NCBI GenBank assembly: GCA_013695075.1
Contig: JACDBE010000297.1
Span: forward strand, 1-12,674
Direction: 5' to 3'
From: Acidimicrobiia bacterium
Lineage (GTDB): Bacteria > Actinomycetota > Acidimicrobiia > Spongiisociales > UBA5794
DNA length: 12,674 bases
Part shown: positions 5,710 through 12,541 of the stretch, piece by piece
How the letters are laid out: every line of letters starts with the position of its first letter
How positions within the stretch are numbered: the first letter of the stretch is position 1
Position numbers and translations under genes: made by a program
The notes under the pieces: model-generated
Database searches by the model: none
What the model was told of the DNA's origin: nothing
The model's input: the letters and a program-made list of their open reading frames with translations, nothing else

Positions 5710-7155
5710 ATGCACCCCGTTGACTATTCACGCAAATGGTTGGTCATGGCGGCCATCGCCATGGGGATCTTCCTGGGCACTATCGACGGCAGCATCGTCA
5801 ACGCCGCCTTGCCCACCCTGGAGCGCGAGTTCGACACCAGCTTTGCCTCGGTGCAGTGGATCGTGCTCGGCTACCTGCTGGTTCTGGCGACGCTGACCCT
5901 GAGCGTGGGGCGGCTTGGTGACATGACCGGCAAGCGTCCCATCTACACCGCCGGGTTCGCCGTGTTCACCGTGGCCTCCACCCTGTGCGGGCTAGCTCCC
6001 GGGGTGGGCTGGCTGATCGGGTTCCGCATCGTCCAGGGGATCGGATCGGCGATGATCTTCGCCCTCGGCTTCGCCATCCTGACCGAGGCGTTCCCGCCAT
6101 CGGAACGGGGCAGGGCGCTGGGGCTGGCCGGCTCGATCGTGTCCATCGGGGTGGCTATCGGCCCGGCGGCCGGAGGGCTGATCATCGACTCGTTGAGCTG
6201 GCGATGGATCTTCCTGGTCAACCTCCCCATCGGGATCCTCGGCACCTGGACGGCATGGCGCTTCGTACCCGACGTCGCCGCCAAGGGCGGGGAGCGTTTC
6301 GACTTCTCCGGTGCCGCCGCCTTCTGCGTCGGGCTCCTGTCGATGATGCTGGGGCTGACCTTGGCCCAGGAGCTGGGCTTTACCGACCCTGCGGTGGTGG
6401 GGCTTCTCGCCGGCTCCGCGGTGGCGCTGACGGGGTTCGTGGCCATCGAGCGCCGGGTGGCTCATCCCATGCTCGACCTCACCCTGTTCCGCAACCGGCT
6501 GCTGTCGGCCAACCTGTTCACCGGGTGGCTGGTGTTCGTCGCCCTGGCCGGCTTCCTGGTGCTGGCCCCCTTCTACCTCCAGGACGTGCTCGGTTACGAC
6601 ATCAGGACGATGGGGTTGCTGCTGGCAGCCGCCCCCATCTCGCTGGGGATCGTGTCGCCCATCAGTGGGTCGATCTCGGACCGGGTGGGACCGCGCCCGG
6701 TGCTGGCCGCCGGGCTGGTGGTGCTGGTGCTGGGCTACTTCGGTCTGACCACGCTTTCGCTGGAGACCACCACGGCGTCATGGCTGTTGCTGGCGATCCC
6801 GGTGGGGATCGGCATCGGCGTCTTCCAGTCGCCCAACAACAGCGCGGTTATGGGGGCGGTGCCTCCCCACCGGTTGGGGGTCACCTCGGGGATGCTCACC
6901 ATCACCCGCATCATGGGCCAGATCGTAGGGGTAACGGTGCTGGGCACGGTGTGGGCAGCGCGGGTGTCGGCCTATTCGGGGATCGCCGACCCCACCGAGG
7001 CTCCGGCCGCCGCCCAGGTCGCCGGTTTCACCGACACCGTGACGGTGGCGGCGGTCACGTTGCTGGTGGCCCTTGCGGTGGCCCTGTGGAGCCTGTCGGC
7101 CGATCGGCGTGCCCGCACCAGTCCCGGTGCCGAGCCGGTGGGCCGACCAAGCTGA
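5710..7155 (+). CDS. DHA2-family (EmrB/QacA) MFS exporter
   Basis: This is a 481-residue proton-coupled multidrug-type exporter of the 14-TM drug:H+ antiporter-2 family. Seen in the sequence: motif D1 in TM1, TIDGSIVNAALP (24-35) with the membrane-embedded Asp26; motif A between TM2 and TM3, GRLGDMTGKRP (67-77); motif B around RIVQGIGSAM (106-115); motif C in TM5, GVAIGPAAGG (147-156); then WRWIFLVNLPIG (164-175), a DHA2 hallmark. A second motif-A-like GSISDRVGPRP (320-330) marks the second half. The substrate cannot be read from sequence. The ATG at 5710 directly follows an in-frame TAG and leaves a 10-residue cytoplasmic tail ending in RK before TM1. No Shine-Dalgarno is visible, and an AT-richer patch surrounds the start, so Met13 (5746) is a less likely alternative. 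It follows ligA by 44 bp with no adjacent regulator gene. Confidence 0.93.
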   Translation: MHPVDYSRKWLVMAAIAMGIFLGTIDGSIVNAALPTLEREFDTSFASVQWIVLGYLLVLATLTLSVGRLGDMTGKRPIYTAGFAVFTVASTLCGLAPGVGWLIGFRIVQGIGSAMIFALGFAILTEAFPPSERGRALGLAGSIVSIGVAIGPAAGGLIIDSLSWRWIFLVNLPIGILGTWTAWRFVPDVAAKGGERFDFSGAAAFCVGLLSMMLGLTLAQELGFTDPAVVGLLAGSAVALTGFVAIERRVAHPMLDLTLFRNRLLSANLFTGWLVFVALAGFLVLAPFYLQDVLGYDIRTMGLLLAAAPISLGIVSPISGSISDRVGPRPVLAAGLVVLVLGYFGLTTLSLETTTASWLLLAIPVGIGIGVFQSPNNSAVMGAVPPHRLGVTSGMLTITRIMGQIVGVTVLGTVWAARVSAYSGIADPTEAPAAAQVAGFTDTVTVAAVTLLVALAVALWSLSADRRARTSPGAEPVGRPS

Positions 7156-7187
7156 GGCCGCCGCGCGTTTGGCTCACCGGGCGGCCT
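7155..7187. terminator. Putative bidirectional hairpin between convergent genes
   Basis: AGGCCGCC (7155-7162) is perfectly complementary to GGCGGCCT (7180-7187) around a 17-nt loop. It starts at the last base of the exporter's stop codon and ends 9 bp before the stop of the convergent minus-strand gene, so it could stop transcription from both sides. There is no U-tract, and the loop is long. Confidence 0.45.
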
Positions 7188-7196
7188 GGGTCTGGC

Positions 7197-7598
7197 CTAC
7201 TGCACCCGAAAGGTCCACCGCAGGGAGCCGGGGGCGGGGAGGCCGGAGGCCCGGTCCCAGGTGGCCACCACGTGGTGGAAGCCGGGTGTCCATTCGGTGA
7301 AGGTCATGCCCGGTCCCGGCTGCCACGTGAACTGGCCACTCTCGACCACCCCGCCCATCTCGTCGGCGGGGATGGGCACCCCGTCGACGGTGAGCGAGAC
7401 AACGTATCCCGGCTCCAGGTCAACAACGATCTGGGTCTGGCGCAGCACTGCGGCCCCGTCGGTGGGGGAGTAGCCCTCGAGTTCGGTGGGAAGCCCGGGG
7501 TCCCTGCCGCTGGGAGCGAGCACCACGGCACCCACCACCACCGCCACCAACGCCAACCCCAGCACCAGTAGCACGATGCGGTAGCGGGTGGTCGTCAC
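7197..7598 (-). CDS. Small membrane-anchored protein with extracytoplasmic β-rich domain
   Basis: No characterised family is recognised. The 133-residue product begins TTTRYR, followed by one strong hydrophobic segment (about 8-29, IVLLVLGLALVAVVVGAVVL), which fits an N-in signal anchor. The remaining roughly 100 residues are extracytoplasmic, start with a Gly/Pro-rich linker, and alternate β-like strands with turns: GYSPTDGAAVLRQTQIVVDL, VVSLTVDGVPI, GFHHVVATW, LRWTFRV. This resembles a single bacterial Ig-like (fibronectin-type) module, an inference from pattern only. There are no catalytic motifs and no cysteines. The start is placed at the GTG at 7598, which lies 7 nt after a TAGGAT −10 box and directly before the TM segment; the longer frame to 7679 would run across the divergent promoter. 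It is divergent from dapC and convergent with the MFS exporter. Confidence 0.75.
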   Translation of the reverse strand: MTTTRYRIVLLVLGLALVAVVVGAVVLAPSGRDPGLPTELEGYSPTDGAAVLRQTQIVVDLEPGYVVSLTVDGVPIPADEMGGVVESGQFTWQPGPGMTFTEWTPGFHHVVATWDRASGLPAPGSLRWTFRVQ

Positions 7599-7605
7599 CG
7601 GGAGG

Positions 7606-7611
7606 ATCCTA
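7606..7611 (-). promoter_or_regulatory. −10 box TAGGAT, leaderless start of the Ig-like protein gene
   Basis: On the minus strand TAGGAT fits TANNNT and ends 7 nt before the GTG at 7598. No Shine-Dalgarno is present. It supports both the leaderless transcript and the choice of this start. It is back-to-back with the dapC promoter in a 70-bp divergent gap. Confidence 0.5.
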
Positions 7612-7655
7612 CGGTTGGGGACTGGACCTGCTGCTGGCCGGCTGGGGGCCCCGGC

Positions 7656-7661
7656 TAGCGT
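7656..7661 (+). promoter_or_regulatory. −10 box TAGCGT, leaderless start of the dapCDE operon
   Basis: TAGCGT fits TANNNT and ends exactly 7 nt before the ATG of dapC at 7669, in a region without a Shine-Dalgarno. No recognisable −35 lies upstream. The adjacent GCCGG (7637-7641) and CCGGC (7651-7655) form a small inverted repeat just upstream of the −10, which might be an operator or chance. Confidence 0.5.
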
Positions 7662-7668
7662 GGCGCCG

Positions 7669-8823
7669 ATGCGGATCAACCCGGTGCTCGCCCAACTCGG
7701 CGTCTACCCCATCGCCGCCGTCCACGACAAGGTGGCCGAGCTGCGCCAGCAGGGTCGACCCGTCATCGACTTCTCCATCGGCGATCCTCGCGAGCCCACC
7801 GCCCCCTTCATCCGCCAGGCGCTGATCGACGCCGTGCCCGAGGTGTCGCAGTACCCGGCCACGGCGGGCACCGCCGAGCTACGAACCGCCATCGCCGCCT
7901 ACCTGAAACGGCGCTTCGACGTCAACGTCGACCCGGACACCCAGGTGATCCCCACTTCGGGTTCCAAGGAGGCGGTGTTCACCGCCCCGCTGGCGTTCGT
8001 CGACGGCAGCGGCGGCGACGTGGTGGTGTACGGCACGCCCGGCTACCCCATCTACCAGCGAGGTGCGTTGTTTGCCGGCGCCGCCACCCACGAAGTGGCG
8101 CTCGGCGGCGACTTCGTGCTGCGCACCGAGGACATCCCCGACCGGGTGTGGGACCGGGCGGCGATCGTGTGGACCTGCACCCCGCACAACCCCACCGGGG
8201 CGGTCACCGACTTCGCCACTCTGGCCACCATGGTCGACACCAGCAGGCTCAACGGCAACTGGCTGTTCTCCGACGAGTGCTACGCCGACGTGTACGAACC
8301 GGACGCCTTCCCCAACGGCCCCGGCTCGCTGCTCCAGGTGGCCGGCGACGGGGCACCCGGGGTGCTCGCCTTCTTCTCCTGCTCCAAGCGGTCGGGGATG
8401 ACCGGATACCGTTCCGGGGCCGTGGTGGGCGACCCGGAGGCCATCGCCGCCCTGAAGCGGCTGCGCGCCGCCACCGGTACCGCATCGCCCGAGTTCGTCC
8501 AGGCGGCCGCCGCCGCTGCCTGGTCGGACGACGCCCACGCCGCTGAGCGACGGGAGATCTTTTCTTCGAAGCGGGCGGTGCTGCGCAAGGCCTTCGAGGC
8601 GGCTGGCCACCGGGTGGTGGCCTCGACGGCGGGGCTGTACCTGTGGGTCCACGTCGGTGACGACCTGGCCGTTGCCGACGCCCTGCTCGACGGCGGGGTG
8701 GTGGTCTCGCCGGGACGGATCTTCGGCGCCGGAGGCGAGGGTCATCTGAGGTTGGCACTGGTGCCCACTCTCGAGGAGTGCCAGGCGGCGGTGGAGGTCG
8801 TGGCGGAGTGCCTGAGGCAGTGA
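7669..8823 (+). CDS. dapC: N-succinyl-L,L-diaminopimelate aminotransferase DapC
   Basis: This is a PLP aminotransferase (fold type I, class I/II) of 384 residues. DapC transfers the glutamate amino group to N-succinyl-2-amino-6-ketopimelate in the succinylase branch of lysine/diaminopimelate synthesis. Seen: the N-terminal substrate-loop region FSIGDPREPTAP (35-46), SGSKEAVF (97-104), YGTPGYPIY (121-129), CTPHNPTG with the cofactor-contacting Asn174, SDECYADVY (Asp202, Tyr205), SCSKRSGMTGYRSG with the PLP lysine 240 and Arg248, and a C-terminal substrate-binding region ending HLRLALV. The family alone would allow other class I aminotransferases; the specific call rests on its position as first gene of dapC-dapD-dapE, an arrangement known from Bordetella. 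The ATG at 7669 follows a −10 box by 7 nt and sits where homologues begin; the open frame to 7588 overlaps the divergent promoter. It overlaps dapD by 4 bp. Confidence 0.9.
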   Translation: MRINPVLAQLGVYPIAAVHDKVAELRQQGRPVIDFSIGDPREPTAPFIRQALIDAVPEVSQYPATAGTAELRTAIAAYLKRRFDVNVDPDTQVIPTSGSKEAVFTAPLAFVDGSGGDVVVYGTPGYPIYQRGALFAGAATHEVALGGDFVLRTEDIPDRVWDRAAIVWTCTPHNPTGAVTDFATLATMVDTSRLNGNWLFSDECYADVYEPDAFPNGPGSLLQVAGDGAPGVLAFFSCSKRSGMTGYRSGAVVGDPEAIAALKRLRAATGTASPEFVQAAAAAAWSDDAHAAERREIFSSKRAVLRKAFEAAGHRVVASTAGLYLWVHVGDDLAVADALLDGGVVVSPGRIFGAGGEGHLRLALVPTLEECQAAVEVVAECLRQ

Positions 8824-9671
8824 GCGACGGCCCCAACACGGATCAACCGGTGACCGATCAACCGGTGACCGACCAACAGCTGATCGAGGCCGCCTATGCC
8901 GACCTGGACCGACTCGACGGTGCTGCGGCCGCCGTGTCCCGCACCATCGACGCTCTCGACCGGGGTGTGGTCAGGGTGGCGGAGAAGGTCGACGGGCAGT
9001 GGGTGGTCAACGAGTGGGTGCAGCGGGCCATCCTGCTCTACTTCCGCATCGCCGGGTTGGAGACCATCGATATCGGCCCGTTCCAGTACCACGACAAGAT
9101 CCCCACCAAGCGTAACCTGGCCGAGGCCGGCATCCGGGTGGTGCCCCCGGGAACGGTTCGCTACGGGGCCTTCTGCGAGCCGGGGGTGGTGGTGATGCCG
9201 GGGTACGTCAACATCGGTGCCAGGGTGGGATCGGGCACCATGGTCGACACCTGGGCCACGGTGGGATCGTGCGCCCAGATCGGCCGCAACGTCCACCTGT
9301 CCGGCGGGGTGGGGATCGGCGGGGTGCTGGAGCCGCCGGGAGCACGCCCAGTGATTGTCGAGGACGGCGCCTTCATCGGCAGCCGGTCGATCGTGGTGGA
9401 AGGGGTGGTGGTGGAGACCGGGGCGGTGCTCGGCGCCAACACCACCATCAGCGCCTCCATCCCACTTATCGACGTTACCGGCGACGAACCGGTGGAGATC
9501 AGAGGCCGGGTCCCGGCCAATGCCGTGGTGGTTCCCGGCACCCGACCCAAGGAGTTCCCCGCCGGCACCTACCAGGTGCAATGCCCGCTCATCGTGGGAT
9601 GGCGCAACGAGTCCACCGACCGCAAGACCACCCTCAACGAGGCGCTGCGGGTGTTCGGGGTGCAGGCGTGA
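8820..9671 (+). CDS. dapD: Tetrahydrodipicolinate N-succinyltransferase DapD (E. coli type)
   Basis: DapD succinylates tetrahydrodipicolinate with succinyl-CoA, the first committed step of the succinylase branch. The 283-residue protein has a helical N-domain (RVAEKVDGQWVVNEWVQRAI, 52-71; LLYFRI, 72-77) and then a left-handed β-helix of hexapeptide repeats: RYGAFCEPGVVVMPGYVNIG, GTMVDTWATVGSCAQIGRNV with the catalytic Asp143, HLSGGVGIGGVLEP (159-172) and FIGSRSIVVEGVVV. A C-terminal strand cap follows. These blocks match the E. coli form closely. The mycobacterial-type DapD is a different, longer subfamily, which is unexpected in this context. The GTG at 8820 overlaps the dapC stop (GTGA). 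In-frame GTGs at 8850 and 8865, inside a 15-bp tandem duplication, are alternatives; the E. coli N-terminus aligns nearest to 8865. The enzyme is cytoplasmic and forms trimers in the family. Confidence 0.94.
   Translation: MSDGPNTDQPVTDQPVTDQQLIEAAYADLDRLDGAAAAVSRTIDALDRGVVRVAEKVDGQWVVNEWVQRAILLYFRIAGLETIDIGPFQYHDKIPTKRNLAEAGIRVVPPGTVRYGAFCEPGVVVMPGYVNIGARVGSGTMVDTWATVGSCAQIGRNVHLSGGVGIGGVLEPPGARPVIVEDGAFIGSRSIVVEGVVVETGAVLGANTTISASIPLIDVTGDEPVEIRGRVPANAVVVPGTRPKEFPAGTYQVQCPLIVGWRNESTDRKTTLNEALRVFGVQA
8841..8870 (+). repeat. Perfect 15-bp tandem duplication in the 5' end of dapD
   Basis: GATCAACCGGTGACC occurs twice in direct tandem (8841-8855 and 8856-8870), followed by a degenerate partial copy (GACCAAC). 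In frame it encodes DQPVT-DQPVT-DQ. Each unit carries an in-frame GTG (8850, 8865). The repeat lies before the conserved DapD domain, so length changes in multiples of five residues would probably be tolerated. Confidence 0.85.
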
Positions 9672-10723
9672 AGGACCTGCATCGGACACTTGCTCAGCTG
9701 GTGGACATCCCCTCCGTCACCGGTAACGAGGGCCGGTTGTGCACCGCCGTCGCCTCCCGGTTGCTGGAGACGTGGTCCATCGAGGCGGCGACCAGGGTGG
9801 GTAACAGCCTGGTGGTGGGCCGCAGCACCGGGCGACCGATGATCTCGCTCTACGGCCACATCGACACCGTCCCGGTACAGGGCAACGCCACCGCCCGGGT
9901 CGACGGCGACCGCATGTACGGGCTGGGCACCACCGACATGAAGGCCGGGGTGGCGGTGATGATCCACCTGCTGGAGAGCCAACCGGTCATCGAAGGCCCC
10001 TACGACGTCATCGGCGTCTTCTACGACAAGGAGGAGGGACCGTCCGCCGACAACGGGCTCGAGGAGGTCCTCGATCGGGTCCCCTGGCTCACCGAGTCGC
10101 AACTGGCCATCGTGCTGGAACCCACCGACCTCAGGCTGGAGCTGGGGTGCAACGGGATGATGAACGCTGACGTGGTGTTCACCGGTCAGGCGGCGCACAG
10201 CGCCCGGCCCTGGCTGGGGGAGAACGCCGTCACCAAGGCGGGTGCCTGGCTCGACCAGATCCACCACCGCCAGCCGCAACCGGTGGTGGTGGACGGTCTG
10301 GAGTTCCGCGAGGTGTACTCGGTGACCAGGGCGACCGGCGGCATCGCCAACAACGTGATCCCCGCCGAGTTCGTGATCAACCTCAACCACCGGTTCCCCC
10401 CGGTGTACGGGTTGGACGAGGCCGAGCAGCGGCTCCGCCAAGTCGCCGCCGACGCCGACCGGGTGACGATCCGGGACCGGGCGGCGGGGGGCACAGTGCC
10501 GGTGGGCAACCCTCACGTCGATCGCCTCGGGGCCGCCCTGGGTGCCGAACGGGCGGCCAAGCAGGGCTGGACCGACGTCGCCCGGCTCACCACCCGCGGT
10601 GTCGCCGCCGTCAACTACGGCCCGGGGGACCCGTCGCTGGCCCATCGCCCCGACGAGTCGGTGGCGCTGGCCAACGTGGACATCGCCTACGCCGGGTTGG
10701 CCGACTTCCTCACCAGAACGTGA
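9668..10723 (+). CDS. dapE: Succinyl-diaminopimelate desuccinylase DapE (actinobacterial type)
   Basis: DapE is a di-zinc M20-family hydrolase that removes succinate from N-succinyl-LL-diaminopimelate, giving LL-diaminopimelate for lysine and peptidoglycan. The 351-residue protein shows the metal-site motifs in order: YGHIDTVP (His64, Asp66), GLGTTDMKAGVA (bridging Asp90), YDKEEGPSADNGLE (catalytic Glu122, ligand Glu123), LEPTD (Glu151), and HRPDE (His326) near the C-terminus. A dimerisation/lid domain around GQAAHSARPWLGENA carries His177. The short length and the KEEGP signature fit the Gram-positive/actinobacterial DapE subfamily. The GTG at 9668 overlaps the dapD stop (GTGA), and conserved sequence (LAQLVDIPSVTGNEG) starts a few residues later. 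It is the last gene of the operon, and its 3' end overlaps the convergent permease by 14 bp. Confidence 0.94.
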   Translation: MKDLHRTLAQLVDIPSVTGNEGRLCTAVASRLLETWSIEAATRVGNSLVVGRSTGRPMISLYGHIDTVPVQGNATARVDGDRMYGLGTTDMKAGVAVMIHLLESQPVIEGPYDVIGVFYDKEEGPSADNGLEEVLDRVPWLTESQLAIVLEPTDLRLELGCNGMMNADVVFTGQAAHSARPWLGENAVTKAGAWLDQIHHRQPQPVVVDGLEFREVYSVTRATGGIANNVIPAEFVINLNHRFPPVYGLDEAEQRLRQVAADADRVTIRDRAAGGTVPVGNPHVDRLGAALGAERAAKQGWTDVARLTTRGVAAVNYGPGDPSLAHRPDESVALANVDIAYAGLADFLTRT

Positions 10724-12464
10724 CCACGCACAGCGCCGCGGTGGGCATCACCAGCAGGTTCATGGGGATCCCCAGCCTGGTGTAGTCGGTGAACTTGTAG
10801 CCGCCAGGCCCGTACACCATCATGTTGGTCTGGTACCCGATCGGGGTCAGGAACGAGGCCGAGGCGGCGACGGCCACCCCCAGGGCCAGTCCCCGCGGAT
10901 CGAGCCCGGTGGTGGCGGCCACGCCGAGGGCGATGGGGAACATCAGGGCGGCGGCGGCGTTGTTGGTCACCAACTCGGTGATGGCGGCGGTGGCCAGCAG
11001 CGTCCCCAGCACGATCCCGAAGTCGCCGTAGTTGCCCAGACCTGCCACCAACCCGTCGGCGAAGGTGACCGCCACCCCGCTGTTCTGCATGGCCGCCCCC
11101 AGCCCGAAGGCGGCGCCGATGAGCACGATGACATCGATGTCGACGGCGTTGCGGACGTCCCGGGGGGTGAGCACCTTGGTGAGCAGCAGCGCCGCCACCG
11201 CCATAAGCGATCCCTCCAGGATGTCGACGATCTCGAAGGCGGCCAGCAGGATCACCGCGGCGCCGACCACCCCAACCAGCGGAGCCTTCCTGGTGGCGGT
11301 GGGGGGCGGGCCACCGAGCGTGGCGATGACCAGGAAGTGGTGGCCGTCGCCCCAGTCCCGCTTGAACTCGGGCCCGGCCAGCACCAGCAGGGTGTCCGCC
11401 GGTCGCAGCTCGACCTGACCCAGCTTGGCCTTCACCTGCTCGCCGTCACGATGGATGGCCACTACCGCCGCCTGGAACCTGCTGCGAAAGTCGGCCTCCT
11501 TGAGCGTCACCCCCACCAGCGGCGACGACCTGCCCACCACCGCCTCGTAGAAGGTGTGACCGGGGGTGTCGACCGCCATGTAGTGGGGATGCTCGGCCGA
11601 GCGCAGCCCCGTTGCCCGCTGCAGGTCGACGATCTGGTCGACCTTGCCGGCGAACACGAGCCGGTCGTTGGCGTCCAGCTCGGTGTCGGGATCCACCGGG
11701 GCGATGACCCGGCCATCGCGCTCGATCTCCACCAGGTACACCGCGTTCAGATCGCGCAATCCGCCGTCGGTGACGGTGACCCCGTCCAGAGGGCCGCCGC
11801 CGACGACCTCCATGGTGACGGTGAACTCGCGGAAGTTCTCCACCTCGGAGACACCTCGCCGCTCGGGAATCACCCGGCCAACCAAGGCGATCATCACCGC
11901 CAACCCGATCAGAGCCACCGGCAAGCCGATAGGGGTGATCTCGAACAGGCTGAATGGCTCGCCGGTGGCCTCTTCCATCAGACCGGACACCACCAGGTTG
12001 GTCGAGGTGCCGATCAACGTGATGCACCCGCCGAGGATGGCGGCGTAGCTCAGCGGCAGGAGGAACCTGGAGGCAGAGATGCGCTTGCGCTGCGACCACG
12101 ACACCACGTCAGGGATGAGCATGGCCACCAACGGGGTGTTGTTGAGGAAGGCCGACGCCCCCGCCACCGGGGCGGTGAGGCGGGCCACCGCCCGCCATCC
12201 GGTGCCATCGCCGAGCAGCCGGGAGACGGCGGGGGAGAGCAGCCCGGTCTTCTGGGCGGCGAAGGCGAGCACGTACAGGGCGGCGACGGTGATCGGGGCG
12301 GGATTGGAGAAGCCGGCGAACGCCTCCTGCTGGCTGATGATCCCGCTGATCATCAGGCTGACAGTGGTGGCAACGACCACCATCGACGGCGGCAGCCGAT
12401 CGAGGGCGAGCAGCGCCAGCATCGCCACCAGCATGGCCAGGGTGAACCAACCATCGAATCCCAC
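10710..12464 (-). CDS. SLC13-family permease with two TrkA-C (RCK_C) domains
   Basis: A 584-residue inner-membrane anion permease of the SLC13/CitT/ArsB superfamily. The N-terminal membrane half includes FLNNTPLVAMLIPDV (106-120) and GCITLIGTSTNLVVSGLM (146-163). Two tandem soluble TrkA-C/RCK_C-like domains follow (about 205-290, with TELDANDRLVFAG; about 300-385, with VELRPADTLLVLAG), and then a second membrane half with VTNNAAAALMFPIALGVA (499-516) and FLTPIGYQTNMMVYGPGGY (538-556). The paired helix-turn motifs with NNT/GTSTN and NNAAA/TPIGYQTN form the substrate and Na+ sites in this family. Proteins of this layout include sulfate (SAC1/SLT-like) and dicarboxylate carriers, and the sequence does not settle which. 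The GTG at 12464 is preferred because AGGGGG lies 4 nt upstream and TM1 begins a few residues later; the GTG at 12491 would add nine residues. Confidence 0.93.
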   Translation of the reverse strand: MGFDGWFTLAMLVAMLALLALDRLPPSMVVVATTVSLMISGIISQQEAFAGFSNPAPITVAALYVLAFAAQKTGLLSPAVSRLLGDGTGWRAVARLTAPVAGASAFLNNTPLVAMLIPDVVSWSQRKRISASRFLLPLSYAAILGGCITLIGTSTNLVVSGLMEEATGEPFSLFEITPIGLPVALIGLAVMIALVGRVIPERRGVSEVENFREFTVTMEVVGGGPLDGVTVTDGGLRDLNAVYLVEIERDGRVIAPVDPDTELDANDRLVFAGKVDQIVDLQRATGLRSAEHPHYMAVDTPGHTFYEAVVGRSSPLVGVTLKEADFRSRFQAAVVAIHRDGEQVKAKLGQVELRPADTLLVLAGPEFKRDWGDGHHFLVIATLGGPPPTATRKAPLVGVVGAAVILLAAFEIVDILEGSLMAVAALLLTKVLTPRDVRNAVDIDVIVLIGAAFGLGAAMQNSGVAVTFADGLVAGLGNYGDFGIVLGTLLATAAITELVTNNAAAALMFPIALGVAATTGLDPRGLALGVAVAASASFLTPIGYQTNMMVYGPGGYKFTDYTRLGIPMNLLVMPTAALCVVTFW

Positions 12465-12468
12465 GAAA

Positions 12469-12474
12469 CCCCCT
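12469..12474 (-). promoter_or_regulatory. Shine-Dalgarno of the SLC13 permease
   Basis: On the minus strand AGGGGG is followed by the 4-nt spacer TTTC and the GTG at 12464. The spacing is slightly short but usable. It favours this start over the upstream GTG at 12491, which has no comparable site. Confidence 0.45.
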
Positions 12475-12541
12475 GAGGGCGGGCCGCACACCGGCGGCGT
12501 CTGGTAACCGACCCGGCCCCGAGGGCCGCATCGGCGCCGGG

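Noticed and set aside
4340..5731. 463-codon open frame on the minus strand opposite ligA
   Set aside because: It is a composition-driven shadow of ligA. The LigA zinc finger and BRCT domain lie on the plus strand in the same DNA.
5985..7571. 528-codon plus-strand frame overlapping the MFS gene and the Ig-like gene
   Set aside because: It is a frame-shifted Gly/Arg-rich reading of the MFS gene that continues through the intergenic hairpin and the antisense gene.
10542..12476. 644-codon open frame on the plus strand opposite the SLC13 permease
   Set aside because: Its translation is a His/Gly/Gln/Arg-rich low-complexity string with no domain. It is the usual antisense shadow of a GC-rich gene, and the minus-strand frame has clear SLC13 and TrkA-C motifs.
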